NCBI RefSeq assembly: GCF_009720655.1
Contig: NZ_WNKS01000008.1
Location: 86,966 to 150,965 of the forward strand
Reading direction: 5' to 3'
Source: Rhodoblastus acidophilus
GTDB taxonomy: Bacteria > Pseudomonadota > Alphaproteobacteria > Rhizobiales > Beijerinckiaceae
Length of the DNA: 64,000 nucleotides
Below the pieces are notes generated by a model. That model had not been told where the DNA came from and did not search any database. It saw nothing but the letters and a program-made list of their open reading frames with translations. Position numbers and translations under genes: made by a program. Below are positions 18,698-26,984 of the stretch, one piece after another. Position 1 is the stretch's first letter. Each line of letters begins with the position of its first letter.

Positions 18698-20014
18698 ATG
18701 AAAAAGTATCTTGCCCGCCCCGGCGTCGCCGGGGCGCTGGGAATGCTTTGCTGCGCGACGCCCGCCCTGGCGGCCGATGCGAAGATCGACGCGGGCGACA
18801 CCGGCTTCATGATTTTTTCGACCGCGCTGGTGCTGATGATGACCCTGCCGGGTCTGGCCCTGTTCTACGCCGGCATGGTGCGCAAGAAGAACGTGCTCGC
18901 GACCATGGCGCAGAGCCTGATGGCGACGGCGCTGGTGTCGCTGCTGTGGTTCGGGATCGGCTACAGCCTGTCGTTCCGCGGCGACGGCGCCTGGATCGGC
19001 GACTTTTCCGCCCCGTTCCTGAGCGGCATCGGCCTCGACACGATCAGCCCGCTGGCCAAGACCATTCCAGAACTGTTGTTCTGCATCTACCAGATGACAT
19101 TCGCCATCATCACAGTGGCGCTGATCGGCGGCGCCGCGGCGGACCGGATGAAATTCTCGGCCTTCACCCTGTTCGCCGCGCTCTGGCTGTTCGTCGTCTA
19201 CATTCCCAGCGCCCACTGGGTCTGGGGCAACGGCTTCTTGCAGACTCTCGGCGTGATCGACTTCGCCGGCGGCACCGTCGTGCACATCAACGCGGGCATT
19301 GCCGGCCTGATCGCCGCGCTGATGGTCGGCAACCGCATGGGCTATGGCCGCGAAAACCTGTCTCCTTATGACCTGTCCATGGCTTTCGTCGGCTTAGGGC
19401 TGCTTTGGGTGGGCTGGTTCGGCTTCAATGGCGGCTCGGCTCTGGGGGTCGGCTCGCGCGCGGTCTACGCCATCACCGCAACGCATCTTTCGGCCTGCGC
19501 CGGCGCGCTGGTGTGGGGCGGCATCGAATGGGCCCAGCGCGGAAAACCCTCCGTGCTCGGCCTGATCTCGGGCGCCGTTGCGGGTCTCGGCACGATCACC
19601 CCGGCCTCGGGCTTTGTCCTGCCCTGGCATGGCGCGGTGATCGGCCTGCTCGCCGGCTTCATCTGCTTCTGGGCCTCGACCGTGCTCAAGATGAGACTGC
19701 GCTACGACGATTCGCTCGACGTGTTCGGCGTCCACGGCGTCGGCGGCGTTTTGGGCACCTTGCTGGCGGGCGTGTTCGCCACCGCGTCCGTGAGCGCCGC
19801 CGACGGACAGCCGGGCGTTTCCGGCCTGATCGAGGGCAACTGGCATCAGCTGATGGTCCAGGGCGTCGGCGTGCTCGTCGTCGGGCTGTGGTGCGCGCTC
19901 GGCACCGCCATCGTGCTCAAATTCGTCGATCTCGTCATCGGCCTGCGCGCGAGCCCGGACCAGGAGCGCGAAGGCCTCGACCTCGCCCTGCACGGGGAAT
20001 CGCTGCACGCTTGA
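18698..20014 (+). CDS. amtB: Ammonium transporter AmtB (first copy)
   Basis: A 438-residue inner-membrane Amt/Rh channel with a cleavable signal (MKKYLARPGVAGALGMLCCATPALA) and about eleven membrane helices. The pore twin-His motifs are present: FAGGTVVHINAG and DVFGVHGVGG. PASGFVLPWHGAVIGLLAG and the C-terminal PDQEREGLDLALHGE, where GlnK docks, are also intact. It ends at a strong terminator (20052-20080). Confidence 0.95.
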   Translation: MKKYLARPGVAGALGMLCCATPALAADAKIDAGDTGFMIFSTALVLMMTLPGLALFYAGMVRKKNVLATMAQSLMATALVSLLWFGIGYSLSFRGDGAWIGDFSAPFLSGIGLDTISPLAKTIPELLFCIYQMTFAIITVALIGGAAADRMKFSAFTLFAALWLFVVYIPSAHWVWGNGFLQTLGVIDFAGGTVVHINAGIAGLIAALMVGNRMGYGRENLSPYDLSMAFVGLGLLWVGWFGFNGGSALGVGSRAVYAITATHLSACAGALVWGGIEWAQRGKPSVLGLISGAVAGLGTITPASGFVLPWHGAVIGLLAGFICFWASTVLKMRLRYDDSLDVFGVHGVGGVLGTLLAGVFATASVSAADGQPGVSGLIEGNWHQLMVQGVGVLVVGLWCALGTAIVLKFVDLVIGLRASPDQEREGLDLALHGESLHA

Positions 20015-20051
20015 CCGTCTTGGTCGCAAGCGTTCAATTGTGAACCGATCG

Positions 20052-20080
20052 GCGCCGCGGCCCAGCCGCGGCGCTTTTTT
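20052..20080 (+). terminator. Rho-independent terminator of glnK1-amtB1
   Basis: A perfect 10-bp stem GCGCCGCGGC/GCCGCGGCGC with a 3-nt loop followed by six T residues. It lies 37 nt after the amtB stop and 15 nt before tesB. Confidence 0.9.
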
Positions 20081-20094
20081 GTCTGGGGACGGTT

Positions 20095-20982
20095 ATGGCG
20101 CGCGCAGTCGACGAATTGCTTGAGATTCTCGATCTTGAAAAGATCGAGGAAAATCTGTTTCGCGGCCGCAGCCCCCAGGTCGGCTGGCAGCGCGTGTTCG
20201 GCGGTCTGGTGATCGCCCAGGCGCTGGTTGCGGCGCAACGCACCGCGCCTCAGGCCCCCGCCCACTCCCTCCATGGCTATTTCCTGCTCGGCGGCGATCC
20301 CTCCACCCCCATCGTCTATCAGGTCGATCGCATTCGCGACGGTCGCAGTTTTGCGACCCGCCGCTGCCAGGCCATCCAGCACGGCCGCGTCATTTTTTCG
20401 ATGGCCGCCTCGTTCTTCAATGCGGAGGACGGGCTCGAGCACGCGTTTTCGCCGCCAGACGTCCCAGCTCCAGAAAACTTGCCTGACGAGAGTGATTTCC
20501 TCGCCCGCTACGGGGCGCAAATGCCCGAACCGGTGCGCCGCTATTTTCAGCGGGAGCGCCCCATCGAAATGCGGCCCGTCGACCCCGGTCGCTATATTTC
20601 GCGCGGAAAACAGGACGATCCCGTGCAAAAAGTCTGGGTGCGCGCCACCGCGCTCCTGCCCGACGATCCCGCGCTGCATCGCGCGACGCTGGCCTATTTT
20701 TCCGACATGACCCTGCTCGACACCTCGCTGATCGCGCACGGCCGCTCGGTGTTCCATCCCGACATCCAGGCGGCGAGCCTCGACCACGCGCTGTGGATGC
20801 ATCGCCCGTTCCGCGCCGACGAGTGGATGCTTTATGTGCAGGACAGCCCCAACGCGCGCGGCGGCCTCGGCTTCAGCCGGGGCGCGCTCTACAGCCGCGA
20901 CGGCGCGCTGATCGCCTCGGTCGCGCAGGAAGGCCTCATTCGCCTTCGCCGCGATCCGGCGCCGGGCCTGGGGCAGTGGTGA
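20095..20982 (+). CDS. tesB: Acyl-CoA thioesterase II
   Basis: A 295-residue double-hotdog thioesterase that hydrolyses acyl-CoA to free acid and CoA in the cytoplasm. Typical TesB segments are present: NLFRGRSPQVGWQRVFGGLVIAQAL near the N-terminus, AHSLHGYFLLGGDPSTPIVYQVDRIRDGRSFATRRC, and SLDHALWMHRPFRADEWMLY followed by QDSPNARGGLGFSRGALYSRDG at the C-terminus. It lies between two glnK-amtB units, an arrangement also seen in other alphaproteobacteria. The functional link to nitrogen is unclear. Confidence 0.93.
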   Translation: MARAVDELLEILDLEKIEENLFRGRSPQVGWQRVFGGLVIAQALVAAQRTAPQAPAHSLHGYFLLGGDPSTPIVYQVDRIRDGRSFATRRCQAIQHGRVIFSMAASFFNAEDGLEHAFSPPDVPAPENLPDESDFLARYGAQMPEPVRRYFQRERPIEMRPVDPGRYISRGKQDDPVQKVWVRATALLPDDPALHRATLAYFSDMTLLDTSLIAHGRSVFHPDIQAASLDHALWMHRPFRADEWMLYVQDSPNARGGLGFSRGALYSRDGALIASVAQEGLIRLRRDPAPGLGQW

Positions 20983-21099
20983 GGAAAAAGGCGCCGCCCG
21001 CATCGCCGCCGCGCGAGTCTGCCTAATTTATCGCCATCTGCCTCTCCGGAAGGCGGATTGCGCGGGAAAAGCCGCGCTTCTGCTCAAAAAACCTAATGA

Positions 21100-21555
<456 letters not shown>

Positions 21556-21631
21556 TCCCTTCCCGCGATGGTCCGCCCCGACCCGGAGGCGTGGGACCGG
21601 ACTTCGCCAACTCATGTGTCCCAGGAGTGAA

Positions 21632-23179
21632 ATGATGAATTTGTCACCATCGAAGACCGGGCTGAAAGCGCTCGGGCTCGCCTTAGCCGGCGTGGCCCTC
21701 TGCGCTTGCGCGGCCTATGCCCAAGACGCGGCGCCCGCCGCGGCCGCGGCCGCGGCTGCTGCGCCTGAACCCGCCGCCGCCGCAGCGGCGACGCCCGTCC
21801 CCAACAAGGGCGACACCGCCTGGCTGCTGATCTCCAGCGCGCTGGTGCTGATGATGTCCATCCCGGGTCTCGCCCTGTTCTACGGCGGTCTCGTTCGCAC
21901 CAAGAACATGCTGTCGATCCTCACCCAGGTTTTCGCCATCGTCTCGCTGGTCGGCGTGGTCTGGACGCTCTACGGCTATTCCATGACCTTCACCAACGGC
22001 GGCGCCGTCAACGACTTTGTCGGCGGTTTCTCCAAGGTCTTCCTGAGCGGCGTGACCCCCAGCTCGGTCGCGGCCACCTTCTCCAACGGCGTCGTGGTTC
22101 CGGAACTCGCCTATTTCGTGTTCCAGATGACCTTCGCCATGATCACCCCGGCCCTCATCGTCGGCGCCTTCGCCGAGCGCATGAAGTTCTCGGCGGTCAT
22201 GCTGTTCATCCTGCTCTGGGTGACGGTGATCTATTTCCCGATCGCCCACATGGTTTGGTACTGGGCCGGCCCGGACGCGATCGGCGACGCCGCCAAGGCT
22301 CTCGCCAAGGCGACCACGGAGGCTGACAAGGCCACCGCGCAGGCCGCGCTGGACGCCGTGAACGCCGACGCCGGCCGCATCTTCCAGTCGGGCGCGCTCG
22401 ACTTCGCGGGCGGCACCGTGGTGCACATCAACGCGGGCATCGCCGGCCTCGTCGGCGCGCTCATCATCGGCAAGCGCATCGGCTACGGCCGCGAAGCCCT
22501 GCCGCCGCACTCGCTGACCATGACCATGATCGGCGCCTCGCTGCTGTGGGTCGGCTGGTTCGGCTTCAACGCCGGCTCCAACCTGGAAGCCAATGGCGTG
22601 ACCGCCATGGCCTTCGTCAACACCATGGTCGCCACCGCCGGCGCCGCGCTGTCGTGGCTGCTGGTCGAATGGGCGATCAAGGGCAAGCCCTCGCTGCTCG
22701 GCCTGGTTTCGGGCGCAGTCGCCGGCCTCGTCGCCGTGACCCCGGCTTCCGGCTATGCCGGTCCGATCGGCTCGCTCGTGCTCGGCCTCGCGGTCTCGCC
22801 GATCTGCCTGTTCTTCGTCTCCACCGTGAAGAACGCGCTGGGCTACGACGACGCGCTCGACGTGTTCGGTGTGCACTGCATCGGCGGCATCACCGGCGCG
22901 CTGGCCACCGGAATTCTGGTGAACCCGGCCCTCGGCGGCGTCGGCCTGACCGACTACACCAACTTCGCCAACGGCAACGCCCCGACCGCCGCCTTCGACA
23001 TGTGGGGTCAGGTGCTCATCCAGGCCAAGGCCGTGGGCACGACCCTGGCGTGGTCGGGCATTGGCTCGGCGATCCTCTACAAGCTCGTGGACTGGACCGT
23101 CGGCCTGCGTCCGGCGCCGGACCAGGAGCGCGAAGGCCTCGACGTCACCGACCACGGCGAGCGCGCCTACAACTACTGA
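21632..23179 (+). CDS. amtB: Ammonium transporter AmtB (second copy, with Ala/Pro-rich N-terminus and loop insert)
   Basis: An Amt family channel of about 515 residues. The signal peptide (to about residue 30) is followed by an unusual low-complexity Ala/Pro segment before the first pore helix. An Ala/Lys-rich insert (KALAKATTEADKATAQAALDAVNADAG) sits in a loop just ahead of the first twin-His region FAGGTVVHINAG. The second His lies in DVFGVHCIGG. Two adjacent ATGs (21632 and 21635) follow AGGAG. The C-terminus keeps PDQEREGLDVTDHGE for GlnK binding. The loop insert distinguishes it from the first copy. Confidence 0.94.
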   Translation: MMNLSPSKTGLKALGLALAGVALCACAAYAQDAAPAAAAAAAAAPEPAAAAAATPVPNKGDTAWLLISSALVLMMSIPGLALFYGGLVRTKNMLSILTQVFAIVSLVGVVWTLYGYSMTFTNGGAVNDFVGGFSKVFLSGVTPSSVAATFSNGVVVPELAYFVFQMTFAMITPALIVGAFAERMKFSAVMLFILLWVTVIYFPIAHMVWYWAGPDAIGDAAKALAKATTEADKATAQAALDAVNADAGRIFQSGALDFAGGTVVHINAGIAGLVGALIIGKRIGYGREALPPHSLTMTMIGASLLWVGWFGFNAGSNLEANGVTAMAFVNTMVATAGAALSWLLVEWAIKGKPSLLGLVSGAVAGLVAVTPASGYAGPIGSLVLGLAVSPICLFFVSTVKNALGYDDALDVFGVHCIGGITGALATGILVNPALGGVGLTDYTNFANGNAPTAAFDMWGQVLIQAKAVGTTLAWSGIGSAILYKLVDWTVGLRPAPDQEREGLDVTDHGERAYNY

Positions 23180-23200
23180 TCCCCCCCCAGGGATCATCGA

Positions 23201-23227
23201 AGCGGCGGGGCGACCCGCCGCTTTTTT
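23201..23227 (+). terminator. Rho-independent terminator of glnK2-amtB2
   Basis: GCGGCGGG pairs with CCCGCCGC around a short loop and is followed by a run of T residues. It lies 22 nt after the amtB stop. Confidence 0.85.
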
Positions 23228-23356
23228 GTTGGCGGTCCGTGCGATGCCATCGATCATCGCGCTGCGGCGCCGAAGAACTCGACAGGACCGTCGAACGCGT
23301 GGCATATCGCAACGCCATAGCCACAAAATCCGGCGCGCTGGCCAAGGAGTACGCAT

Positions 23357-23755
23357 ATGCCGATGATCCAACTGATCTACGCCTCGCAGCCGCTGGGCTT
23401 CGACGTCAGCGACCTCCGCGCCATCCTCGTGACCTCGCGCCAGCGCAACGAGCGCGACGACGTCACCGGGGCGCTGATCTGCCGCGCCGATATTTACCTG
23501 CAATTGCTTGAAGGACCGCAAGAGGCGGTCGAGGCGACCTTTCAGCGCATTTCCAGGGATCGTCGGCATGTCGGGGTCAAGGTGCTGAGCCGGCGCGAGG
23601 TCACCGAAAGACTGTTCCCGAAATGGGCGATGCGCGACGACCCCGTGCAGTCCTGGATGTGGACTCAGGACGAGGTCAACGCCGGCGCAGTCGATCGCGC
23701 CACCCCGGACGAGGCGGTCGCGATCTTTGAGCGTCTGGCCCGCGAACTCGCCTGA
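23357..23755 (+). CDS. BLUF-domain blue-light photoreceptor (short, stand-alone)
   Basis: A 132-residue flavin-binding BLUF protein. The photocycle residues are visible: Tyr8 (LIYASQ), Asn31 (SRQRNERDDVTGALI), Gln49 (YLQLLEGP), and Trp90/Met92 in FPKWAM. RISRDRRHVGVKVL is also typical. About 35 residues follow the domain, enough for two C-terminal helices as in short PixD/BlrB-type members, and no output enzyme is fused. AGGAG lies 8 nt before the ATG. It must act through a protein partner; its neighbours (amtB, a protease) do not reveal which. Confidence 0.9.
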   Translation: MPMIQLIYASQPLGFDVSDLRAILVTSRQRNERDDVTGALICRADIYLQLLEGPQEAVEATFQRISRDRRHVGVKVLSRREVTERLFPKWAMRDDPVQSWMWTQDEVNAGAVDRATPDEAVAIFERLARELA

Positions 23756-23800
23756 CGTCTGGCGCGAGCGCATTCGGAGAACACCCCGAATGCGCGCCGC

Positions 23801-25258
23801 TCAATTGCTGACGATTTTATAGCTCTCTCCGGGCTTCACCCCGTCCTCGCCAATCCCGTTGAGCATCATGAATTGCTCGGTCGCGTGGTCGCCCGTCGCC
23901 ATCCGCGCCGCCAGCGTGGCGATGGTGTCCTGCTTGCCCGCGGCCACGATGCGCAGACGCAGGGTCGCCGCGACCTTCGCCTCCTCCGGCGCGAGCGCGC
24001 GAAAACTTCCGATCGAGGCGGCGAATTTTTGGCGCATCTCAGGCGTCAGCGACTTCACCGCGAAGATGATGCGGTAAAATTCGTCGCGCCAGGCGATCAC
24101 CGCCACCCGAAAATTCCATTCGCCCGCGCGGGCGTCGGCGAACACGGCGGGCAGGCCGTTGACTTGCCCCGTCTCGACCGAAGACGGCAGCAAGCCGTCG
24201 ATCCAGCCGGAGGTGAGATATGCGGTCAGGCTCTTGCCGGCGGGCGCGCGCACGCTATCGAGCCGCAAGGCTTCCGCTCCGCCGTCGGCGACGCCCAGCA
24301 CCGCCGCATGGGAGTTTTCCAGCACAAACCCTTCGGGCGCTTCGAAGGCGAAGCCCAGGCGCGGATGCAAAAACTGGCGCCCGATGATGGCCCCGTCCTT
24401 GGGATCGTCACCGAACGCCATCCCGTCGATGGCGGCGAGATAGGGCGCGCGGGCGACGTCGCCCACGCCGGGCGCGCCGATCTGCCGCGCCTCCGAAAGC
24501 GCACCGGCGATCCGCTCGGGCGTGGAGGGATGGCTGGAGAGCAGATCGGGCTTGTCGCTCTTCTGGCCGGTCATTTCGTTGCGCAACTCCGAGGCGCGCC
24601 CCAGCGCGGTGAGGAAACGCGAAGCGCCGAACGGATCGTAGCCGGCGCGCGCCGCCGCGCGTATGCCGATCTTGTCGGCCTCCAGCTCCTGCTGGCGAGA
24701 AAAGCCCGCCAGCGACAGGGCGGACGTGGATTCGAGCTGCTCGCCCTTTTGCCGACTCTGAATCACCGTGGCGGCGCGCGTGATCACCTGCGCGGTCTTT
24801 TCCTGCTCGGCGCGCAAAAAAGCGTGGCGGGCGGTGACATGCCCGATCTCGTGGGCCATGACGGCGGAGATTTCCGCCGTGTCATTGGCCAAGGCCAGCA
24901 GGCCGCGGGTGACGAACAGGTCGCCCGTCGGCAGCGCGAAGGCGTTGATCGCGCCCGAATTGAGGATGGTGACGCGATAGGGCTGATTCGGCGTGTCGCT
25001 GACGCGCGCCAGCTTGTTCAGAACGTCGTTCAGATAGTTTTCCGCCCGGGGCCAGCGATATTCACCTCCGAACATGGCGATCAGTTTTTTGCGTTCGGCG
25101 GTATCCGCGACCGCCGGCTTGGGCGGCGCGGGCGCGGGCGTTTCGACGTTCAGCCCACCCTGGTGTTCGAGCGTCGAACAGCCGGTGACCAGCAGGAGCG
25201 TTGCGAGGGCCGGTCCTAAGCCGGAAAACCGCCACGCCTGCCTTCGCTTCGCCGCCAT
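23801..25258 (-). CDS. M48-family zinc metalloprotease, lipoprotein
   Basis: A 485-residue protein with a lipoprotein signal (lipobox LVTGC, Cys27), so it is probably anchored in the outer membrane facing the periplasm. The M48 zinc motif HEIGH is at residues 136-140, with ELEADKIGIRAAARAGYDP supplying the third ligand. The C-terminal 200 residues include a LysM-like end (DTIATLAARMATGDHATEQFMMLNG, then VKPGESYKIV). It resembles BepA/LoiP-type envelope quality-control proteases. The ATG at 25258 is chosen for the lipobox and an AGAGGA site. It is 29 bp downstream of the nuclease-like gene, likely co-transcribed. Confidence 0.88.
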   Translation of the reverse strand: MAAKRRQAWRFSGLGPALATLLLVTGCSTLEHQGGLNVETPAPAPPKPAVADTAERKKLIAMFGGEYRWPRAENYLNDVLNKLARVSDTPNQPYRVTILNSGAINAFALPTGDLFVTRGLLALANDTAEISAVMAHEIGHVTARHAFLRAEQEKTAQVITRAATVIQSRQKGEQLESTSALSLAGFSRQQELEADKIGIRAAARAGYDPFGASRFLTALGRASELRNEMTGQKSDKPDLLSSHPSTPERIAGALSEARQIGAPGVGDVARAPYLAAIDGMAFGDDPKDGAIIGRQFLHPRLGFAFEAPEGFVLENSHAAVLGVADGGAEALRLDSVRAPAGKSLTAYLTSGWIDGLLPSSVETGQVNGLPAVFADARAGEWNFRVAVIAWRDEFYRIIFAVKSLTPEMRQKFAASIGSFRALAPEEAKVAATLRLRIVAAGKQDTIATLAARMATGDHATEQFMMLNGIGEDGVKPGESYKIVSN

Positions 25259-25287
25259 GTCCTCTTCGCCCGTTTCGGCTCGCGCCG

Positions 25288-26079
25288 TCAAAATTTTTGG
25301 CCGGACGGATTGGCGTCCCGCGGCTCATCCATAAACTCGATTTGCTCAGGATGGAACAATTCCATGTGGGGTCCGCGCGTCAATTCGACAACACCGCGCA
25401 GGCGAAGCTCGCTCCTGCGCAGAGCCGCTTCGGAAAATCCTGCGCGTTCAAAGGCCTGCATGTGGCGTTTGGCGATGGTGGCGTAGAAGCCGCCAAACCC
25501 TCCGAAATTCAGGTAAAGCCGCGCCGACGTGCGGCCAACCGAGGCGACTCGTCCCTCGACCAGCGTCAGCGCGCCGTCTCGGCCAACGAAATCCTGCGTG
25601 CGATCCGCCACGAGCACGGCAAAGGCCGGATCGGACCACAGGCCGGCCCCGGCGGCACGCGCTGCGGCCTCGGCGAGGCGAACGCCCCGGTCGCAAGGCG
25701 CAGCGCCGGCCCCGCGCATCGCCAGGCCCGCGCCAACAAGGATTTCGTCGACCGATTCGTCCTGATCGGGCAGGAACAGGAGCGCCGGCATCCGCCCCCA
25801 TCGGTCAACAACGCCGAGCTTTTCCAGGAACAGGGTTTTCCCGTGCAGAAAAGCCTGAGTCTCGGCGGCGATCGTCGCAACGCGGTCAGGTTGCGCAGAG
25901 CTGGCGCGCGGCGGCTCCAAGGCTGGAAAATAGATCAGGCGTCCATCGGCGAGGCGGATGTCCAGCCGATGGTCGACAGACGCCACTTCGACGGGTTCCC
26001 GCGGTCCGGCGGGGCATTCGGCGCCCAGTGCGGGAGAGAGGCGAGCGACGATCAGACAGGCGGCGAGGGCAAGACGCAT
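25288..26079 (-). CDS. Secreted thermonuclease-like (SNase fold) protein
   Basis: A 263-residue protein with a signal peptide (MRLALAACLIVARLSPALGA). The mature part has SNase-like features: VDHRLDIRLADGRLIYFPALEPPR, DRWGRMPALLFL and LVGAGLAMRGAGAAPC, with ARAAGAGLWSD typical of the end of such domains. The second half (GALTLVEGRVASVGRTSARLYLNFGG) adds an OB-like region. Active-site residues of staphylococcal nuclease are not all obvious, so catalytic activity is uncertain. It precedes the M48 protease gene. Confidence 0.7.
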   Translation of the reverse strand: MRLALAACLIVARLSPALGAECPAGPREPVEVASVDHRLDIRLADGRLIYFPALEPPRASSAQPDRVATIAAETQAFLHGKTLFLEKLGVVDRWGRMPALLFLPDQDESVDEILVGAGLAMRGAGAAPCDRGVRLAEAAARAAGAGLWSDPAFAVLVADRTQDFVGRDGALTLVEGRVASVGRTSARLYLNFGGFGGFYATIAKRHMQAFERAGFSEAALRRSELRLRGVVELTRGPHMELFHPEQIEFMDEPRDANPSGQKF

Positions 26080-26184
26080 GGGGGGCGAGGATATCCGGTC
26101 GCCGCCATGGGAAATGTTTTTCACCGAACAATTTTGTGCTAGAGCGTGAAACGTGCGGTCGTCGGCGTTCCGGCGCTCTCGCGC

Positions 26185-26261
<77 letters not shown>

Positions 26262-26984
26262 ATAATTTCAATGAGTTGGTAAGCTTGATAAGCAGCGTTC
26301 TAGCCGCGGGGCACCACCGGGGCACTCCGCGCGCGCCTTCACTCTGCCGATGGCTTCTTGACGCCAGAGGGCGTGAAGCGCGTGCGAGCGGCGATGGCGG
26401 CGAACAAGATGAAGTGGGAAGCCTCCGGCAAGCCGATGAACGCGACCGGGCGCAATCGCCTTGACGAATCCATTATCCCTGGTCTGCGGGGCGAAGCGCC
26501 TTTGGACGGAGAGTTTCTTGCCGGCCTGGAGAAGTGGGTTGTCGCCAAGGAGCAGGAGGCGGCGAGCAAGGATCAATGATTCTCCGGGGCGCCGACTTAT
26601 CCACAGCTCGTTGCAACGAGCGCCTGTTACGACTCATGTCGGACGATCTGCTCTAACCCGTTGATTTATTTCATCCTTCATGAATTGGCTGGGGCGGCAG
26701 GATCCCCAGCTGGCGCGACGACCGCTCTCAAGCCCTTGTGAAGTCAGGTGAAAACTGCTGCGACGTTTCAAATTGTAGCACCGAGGTGTGGCGCCTAACA
26801 ATCGCAGATGTCGCAACGGGTGAACGCACGAACGGCCCTACGACCGAGTCCGGCTCGTTGCGGTCGTCGAGGCTTCTTCGGGAACCCCTGAAAGAGGGCG
26901 GAAAGCCGTCGAACGGTTTGAAATCTATAGCCGCGCTGCAATCCGCCCAATGATTGGCGGCCTTCGCAATGACCAAGCTGCCGA
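26262..26984. other. Gene-poor stretch downstream of tRNA-Arg (possible integration scar)
   Basis: About 720 bp between tRNA-Arg and the NosR-like gene. Apart from one short frame (26358-26579) I see no convincing gene, and the other frames are short and lack coding character. The base composition from about 26590 onward is less GC-biased than in the neighbouring genes. Its position immediately 3' of a tRNA suggests a decayed integrated element, but I see no integrase and no second copy of the tRNA end. Confidence 0.4.
26358..26579 (+). CDS. Short hypothetical protein or gene remnant
   Basis: A 73-residue TTG-started frame (TPEGVKRVRAAMAANKMKWE, then GKPMNATGRNRLDESIIPGL) with an amphipathic, charged composition and no membrane segment. 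The coding look is fair, but there is no clear ribosome-binding site and no recognised family. It lies in the scar after tRNA-Arg and may be the tail of a lost mobile-element gene. Confidence 0.3.
   Translation: MTPEGVKRVRAAMAANKMKWEASGKPMNATGRNRLDESIIPGLRGEAPLDGEFLAGLEKWVVAKEQEAASKDQ

Noticed and set aside
21683..23773. 696-codon minus-strand frame opposite amtB2
   Set aside because: Composition is Gly/Asp/His/Arg-rich and random; the plus strand carries an unmistakable AmtB.
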